The translations under genes were made by a program, and so were the position numbers. A stretch of 25,907 nucleotides of DNA from Syntrophales bacterium (GTDB lineage Bacteria; Desulfobacterota; Syntrophia; Syntrophales; UBA2251). Shown here in pieces: positions 23,452-25,907 of this stretch. Every line of letters starts with the position of its first letter. Position 1 is the first letter of the stretch. The notes beneath the pieces were generated by a model, which searched no databases, had not been told where the DNA came from, and saw nothing but the letters and a program-made list of their open reading frames with translations. The stretch spans positions 1 to 25,907 of the forward strand of contig JALNWL010000014.1 of NCBI GenBank assembly GCA_023230905.1. The letters run 5' to 3'.

Positions 23452-23623
23452 TTCCTCGCCCGGTCGAGAATACCGGTGGGGTCCGTCCTTTTTCACCTAA
23501 AAACCCCTCATCGACGCCTTCGATCAGGGAACACAACATCCCTCGTGCCATTCTTCCCTCTCCCTTCTTCCAGAAGCCAATACCCGAACCCAAAGCACCA
23601 CAACAGGTTGCGATAGATTTTTC

Positions 23624-23652
23624 TTGACGCACAAGAAGGCTGTCGTTATTCT
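23624..23652 (+). promoter_or_regulatory. Candidate promoter of the caspase-like gene
   Basis: TTGACG (23624-23629) and TATTCT (23647-23652) are 17 bases apart, giving transcription near 23659, about 55 bases before the ATG. The spacer from 23452 to here contains nothing else recognisable. Confidence 0.5.
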
Positions 23653-23713
23653 TTAGCCACTCGAAAGCAAGTTCTTATCAAAAAAAATTATCTGAACGCA
23701 AAGGCAAATAAAG

Positions 23714-24994
23714 ATGAAAACCGTCTCTATGCGTAAATATATTCTTTGCGGTTTGCTGCTGATGTGCGCCCTGATTCCGGTAGACGTTTTTTGTGGAGAA
23801 CCGGCCACTGAGGCAACGCCGGAAATTGTCACCAAAGTATCCGCCGCCGCTTCCGACTGGGAAAATTCCGGATTAGTGGTTAGGAAGGGATCTAAATATA
23901 AAATTTCCGCTTCCGGACGGTGGTCCCTGGGGCCGATCTGCGGATTTACCGGGCCGGACGGCGTGGGCAATTCGGCTATCTGCGGCGGAGAATACATAGC
24001 GGGAAGCGGTTCGCTTCTGGTCGGAATGATCGGAGAGCAGGGAGATCCTTTTGCCATTGGCCGGGGTATTGAATTAACCGCCCCGGAAGAAGGTCCTCTC
24101 TTCTTCAAGGTCAACGGTGGCCTTAAAATATTTTGCAGCGGCTACGTTACGGTTAGAACCTCACCGATTGCCCAGACGCCGTCTGCCCCGCCCCCGCTGG
24201 CGGAAAAAGCCGTGTCTGCGGCCAAATCGGATATTGACGAACTCCCGGCAAGTAAAGCCAAACTAAATAAAAACGCCTATGCTATCGTAATCGGCATAGA
24301 AAATTACCGCCAGAAACTGCCTCGGGCCGATTTTGCTGTAAGCGATGCCAGGCTTGTGAACGAATATTTATCCAAAGTGATCGGCTACCCGGAAGAAAAT
24401 ATCGTCATGCTCACCAATGAACATGCCGCCCTGGGCGACTTCGTTAAATATTTTGAAAAGTGGCTGCCGAACAATGTCGAAAAAGGCGGGTCGGTCTTTA
24501 TCTATTATTCGGGCCACGGCGCCCCGAATACCAAAACTGGCGATGCCTACCTGGTTCCCTACGACGGCGACCCCCTGTTTATCGCCGAAACGGGATATTC
24601 TTTGAAAAGAATGTACGAGGCTCTGGGCAAACTTCCGGCCCGGGAAACTGTAGTCGCTCTGGATTCCTGTTTTTCGGGAGCGGGAGGGAGGTCGGTCATT
24701 GCTAAAGGCGCGCGTCCTCTTGTGATGAATATTCAAGCCAATCTATCTCTGTCGGCCAATATTACGGTTCTTTCCGCCTCATCAGGCGAACAAATCAGCT
24801 CAACCTATGATGAAAAGGGGCACGGGTTATTCACCTATTTCCTGCTCAAAGGCATCAAGGATGAAAATGTGATTCAACAGGACGGCTCGATCAAAAAAGA
24901 GGACCTCTTTGACTACATCAAGCCCCAGGTGGAACGCATCGCGCGCAAGCAGTACAACAATGAACAGACGCCGCAGCTTGCTGGCCGCAAGTGA
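23714..24994 (+). CDS. Exported caspase-like (C14) peptidase with PA-IL-type domain
   Basis: A 426-residue protein. A signal peptide (MRKYILCGLLLMCALIPVDVFCG, first ~28 residues) precedes a beta-rich domain at about 40-148 (SGLVVRKGSKYKISASGRWSLG...GSLLVGMIG...GPLFFKVNGG) that resembles the LecA/PA-IL galactose-lectin fold. A Pro/Ala linker leads to a metacaspase-type p20 domain (about 185-385). The catalytic dyad is visible: H268 in YYSGHGAP and C319 in ALDSCFSGAG. Such enzymes cut after Lys/Arg. The target is unknown; action would be in the periplasm or outside the cell. Composition is lower in GC than the backbone, and the gene lies between transposase debris and two repeat copies, suggesting recent gain. 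A weak ribosome site leaves the start open; the ATG at 23729 is an alternative. Confidence 0.87.
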   Translation: MKTVSMRKYILCGLLLMCALIPVDVFCGEPATEATPEIVTKVSAAASDWENSGLVVRKGSKYKISASGRWSLGPICGFTGPDGVGNSAICGGEYIAGSGSLLVGMIGEQGDPFAIGRGIELTAPEEGPLFFKVNGGLKIFCSGYVTVRTSPIAQTPSAPPPLAEKAVSAAKSDIDELPASKAKLNKNAYAIVIGIENYRQKLPRADFAVSDARLVNEYLSKVIGYPEENIVMLTNEHAALGDFVKYFEKWLPNNVEKGGSVFIYYSGHGAPNTKTGDAYLVPYDGDPLFIAETGYSLKRMYEALGKLPARETVVALDSCFSGAGGRSVIAKGARPLVMNIQANLSLSANITVLSASSGEQISSTYDEKGHGLFTYFLLKGIKDENVIQQDGSIKKEDLFDYIKPQVERIARKQYNNEQTPQLAGRK

Positions 24995-25073
24995 TTTTCG
25001 GAGATAAACGCGGGAGAAGTAATAAACAGGCGGCGCTATATCTGCGCGGGCCTGTCTTGGGTTGCGCCACAGA

Positions 25074-25313
25074 CTATTTCCGATCCAGCTCTTTTCGCAC
25101 GGCCATACCCAGCTTTTCGATGACGTAAGGCTTTCTCACGTAGGTTCCGGCGCCCAGTTCCGGAGCCTTATGCACCTGCTCCGACTCCGAAAAACCGCTG
25201 GCGATAATAGCCTTCTGCCGCAGATTAATCTCCCGAGCCTTTATGTAAGTATCCAGACCGCCTATTCCTGAGTCCATAATTATATCCAGAAGCAGCAAAT
25301 CCACGGGATGGTT
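25074..25313 (-). pseudogene. Truncated response-regulator receiver domain
   Basis: The frame reads HPVDLLLLDIIMDSGIGGLD, with the phospho-acceptor Asp in LLLLD, then KAIIASGFSES (conserved Ser) and GTYVRKPYVIEKLGMAV (conserved Lys). These are the middle and end of a CheY-like receiver, closest in wording to receivers at the C-termini of hybrid histidine kinases. The first ~45 residues, including the acidic metal-binding pair, are absent, and the kinase is absent too. Similarity stops just where repeat copy B begins, so this is a rearrangement remnant. The stop is TAG at 25076-25074. Confidence 0.78.
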
Positions 25314-25399
25314 TTTTCGTGTCAATGAAATATCGCGGAGGGGCGATCGGAACTTCTGACACTGGCAGGGTGCCGCCGCGCGGGCGGAACAACGACCCG
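25313..25399. repeat. Dispersed repeat, copy B
   Basis: Partner of copy A, in the same orientation about 2.4 kb away. The first 21 bases are identical and the rest is diverged. The hairpin part is now CCGCC-GCGCG-GGCGG: its bases changed but it still pairs. It abuts the truncated receiver remnant on its left. Confidence 0.8.
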
Positions 25400-25415
25400 T
25401 CGGAGAAGAATTCCC

Positions 25416-25444
25416 TTGACATTAAGGGTCAGCTTCGGCAATGT
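25416..25444 (+). promoter_or_regulatory. Weak candidate promoter of the TolC-family gene
   Basis: A perfect TTGACA (25416-25421) is followed after 17 bases by CAATGT, a poor -10 box. The following spacer to 25558 holds a short AT-rich stretch near 25470-25490 and no gene. Confidence 0.3.
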
Positions 25445-25558
25445 GGTGCGCCTCAAAGGCCACAACTGCTTATTAAAATAAAGGAATCACCTGAAACCCG
25501 GACTGGCTCCACAGGATCGACCGACCGCAGACGGCGGATGGAATGGAAGAGGAGGAGC

Positions 25559-25907
25559 ATGACGAGATTCACGAGACGCGGATGGGCGATGCTGGCCGTG
25601 TTGGCGGCGCTCGTCGGTTCGCCCGTACTCCTGTGGGCGGAAACCTATACCCTACAGGACCTTTGTCGGATCGCGCTGCAACAATCCGAGAAGATTCGTA
25701 TCTCCGAGGAGAACGTCGCCATCACCGGCCTGACGAAAGACAAGGCCCTGTCGGTGCTCTTCCCGAGGTTGACGGCCTACGGGGGTTACGTTCGTTTCAG
25801 TGAGGATAAATATACCGAGCCTTCGCGGCTGTTTCCTTCGGGGCAGATGATCCAGCCGAACGCGACGTCCGAGTGGGGCATCCGCCTGGACCAGTCCTTT
25901 TCCTTGA
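25559..25907 (+). CDS. TolC-family outer-membrane protein, N-terminal part (partial)
   Basis: An open frame of 116 codons runs off the window. The ATG at 25559 has GAGGAGGAG directly upstream. A signal peptide (RRGWAMLAVLAALVGSPVLLWA) is followed by ETYTLQDLCRIALQQSEKIRISEENVAI, the first TolC-repeat helix, and by ALSVLFPRLTAYGGYVRFSED, the turn into the first beta strand of the barrel. TolC-type proteins are trimeric outer-membrane channels of efflux pumps or type I secretion systems. The partner pump genes would be expected downstream, outside the window. Confidence 0.82.
   Translation, partial: MTRFTRRGWAMLAVLAALVGSPVLLWAETYTLQDLCRIALQQSEKIRISEENVAITGLTKDKALSVLFPRLTAYGGYVRFSEDKYTEPSRLFPSGQMIQPNATSEWGIRLDQSFSL

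Noticed and set aside
23174..23500. 108-residue + strand frame as a real gene
   Set aside because: It reads through the junction of the transposase relic in a frame different from both recognisable transposase segments.

Overview
The window looks like chromosomal DNA of an anaerobic deltaproteobacterium (Desulfobacterota, most like the Syntrophales/Syntrophaceae). That placement is an inference from gene content: a trpS-scpA-scpB-rluB run, separate HU and IHF-type genes, a giant BadF/HgdC-type CoA-enzyme activase, a medium/long-chain acyl-CoA ligase, a sigma-54 activator and an Fe-type superoxide dismutase. Most of the DNA is GC-rich. The exceptions are 9.7-11.6 kb, 14.2-16.6 kb and 23.5-25.3 kb, which are visibly more AT-rich.

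Region 1 (1-6.3 kb, + strand) is housekeeping. It holds the 3' end of recN, a GNAT acetyltransferase overlapping mltA, an HU gene with its own terminator, trpS with a thermophile-type Fe-S cysteine set, tightly packed scpA/scpB/rluB, and an IHF-beta-like gene with promoter and terminator. Region 2 (6.4-9.5 kb, - strand) reads acyl-CoA ligase, sodB, radC.

Region 3 (9.5-14.2 kb, + strand) is the most interesting metabolic part. It is a three-piece biotin-dependent carboxylase: a free carboxyltransferase with altered active-site motifs, a very small biotin carrier with an EIMKCF biotinylation motif, and a biotin carboxylase, followed by a YkgJ-type cysteine-cluster protein. In front of it lie a perfect 37-bp inverted repeat and a sigma-54 -24/-12 promoter candidate. 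An AcoR-type sigma-54 activator follows the genes (14.7-16.6 kb). The arrangement suggests an inducible carboxylation pathway that may feed the divergent acyl-CoA ligase. The substrate cannot be read from the sequence.

Region 4 (16.7-22.9 kb) holds a 1435-residue activase with two complete ASKHA modules and a long cysteine-rich C-terminal part. On the - strand it is followed by a predicted lipoprotein flavodoxin and an inner-membrane protein combining a degenerate J-like domain with a SPOR domain. Region 5 (22.9-25.4 kb) is a patchwork: two direct copies of an ~88-bp repeat bracket an internally deleted IS91-type transposase relic, an exported metacaspase with a lectin-like domain, and a truncated response-regulator remnant. 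The window ends in the start of a TolC-family outer-membrane gene. No tRNA, rRNA or CRISPR array was seen.
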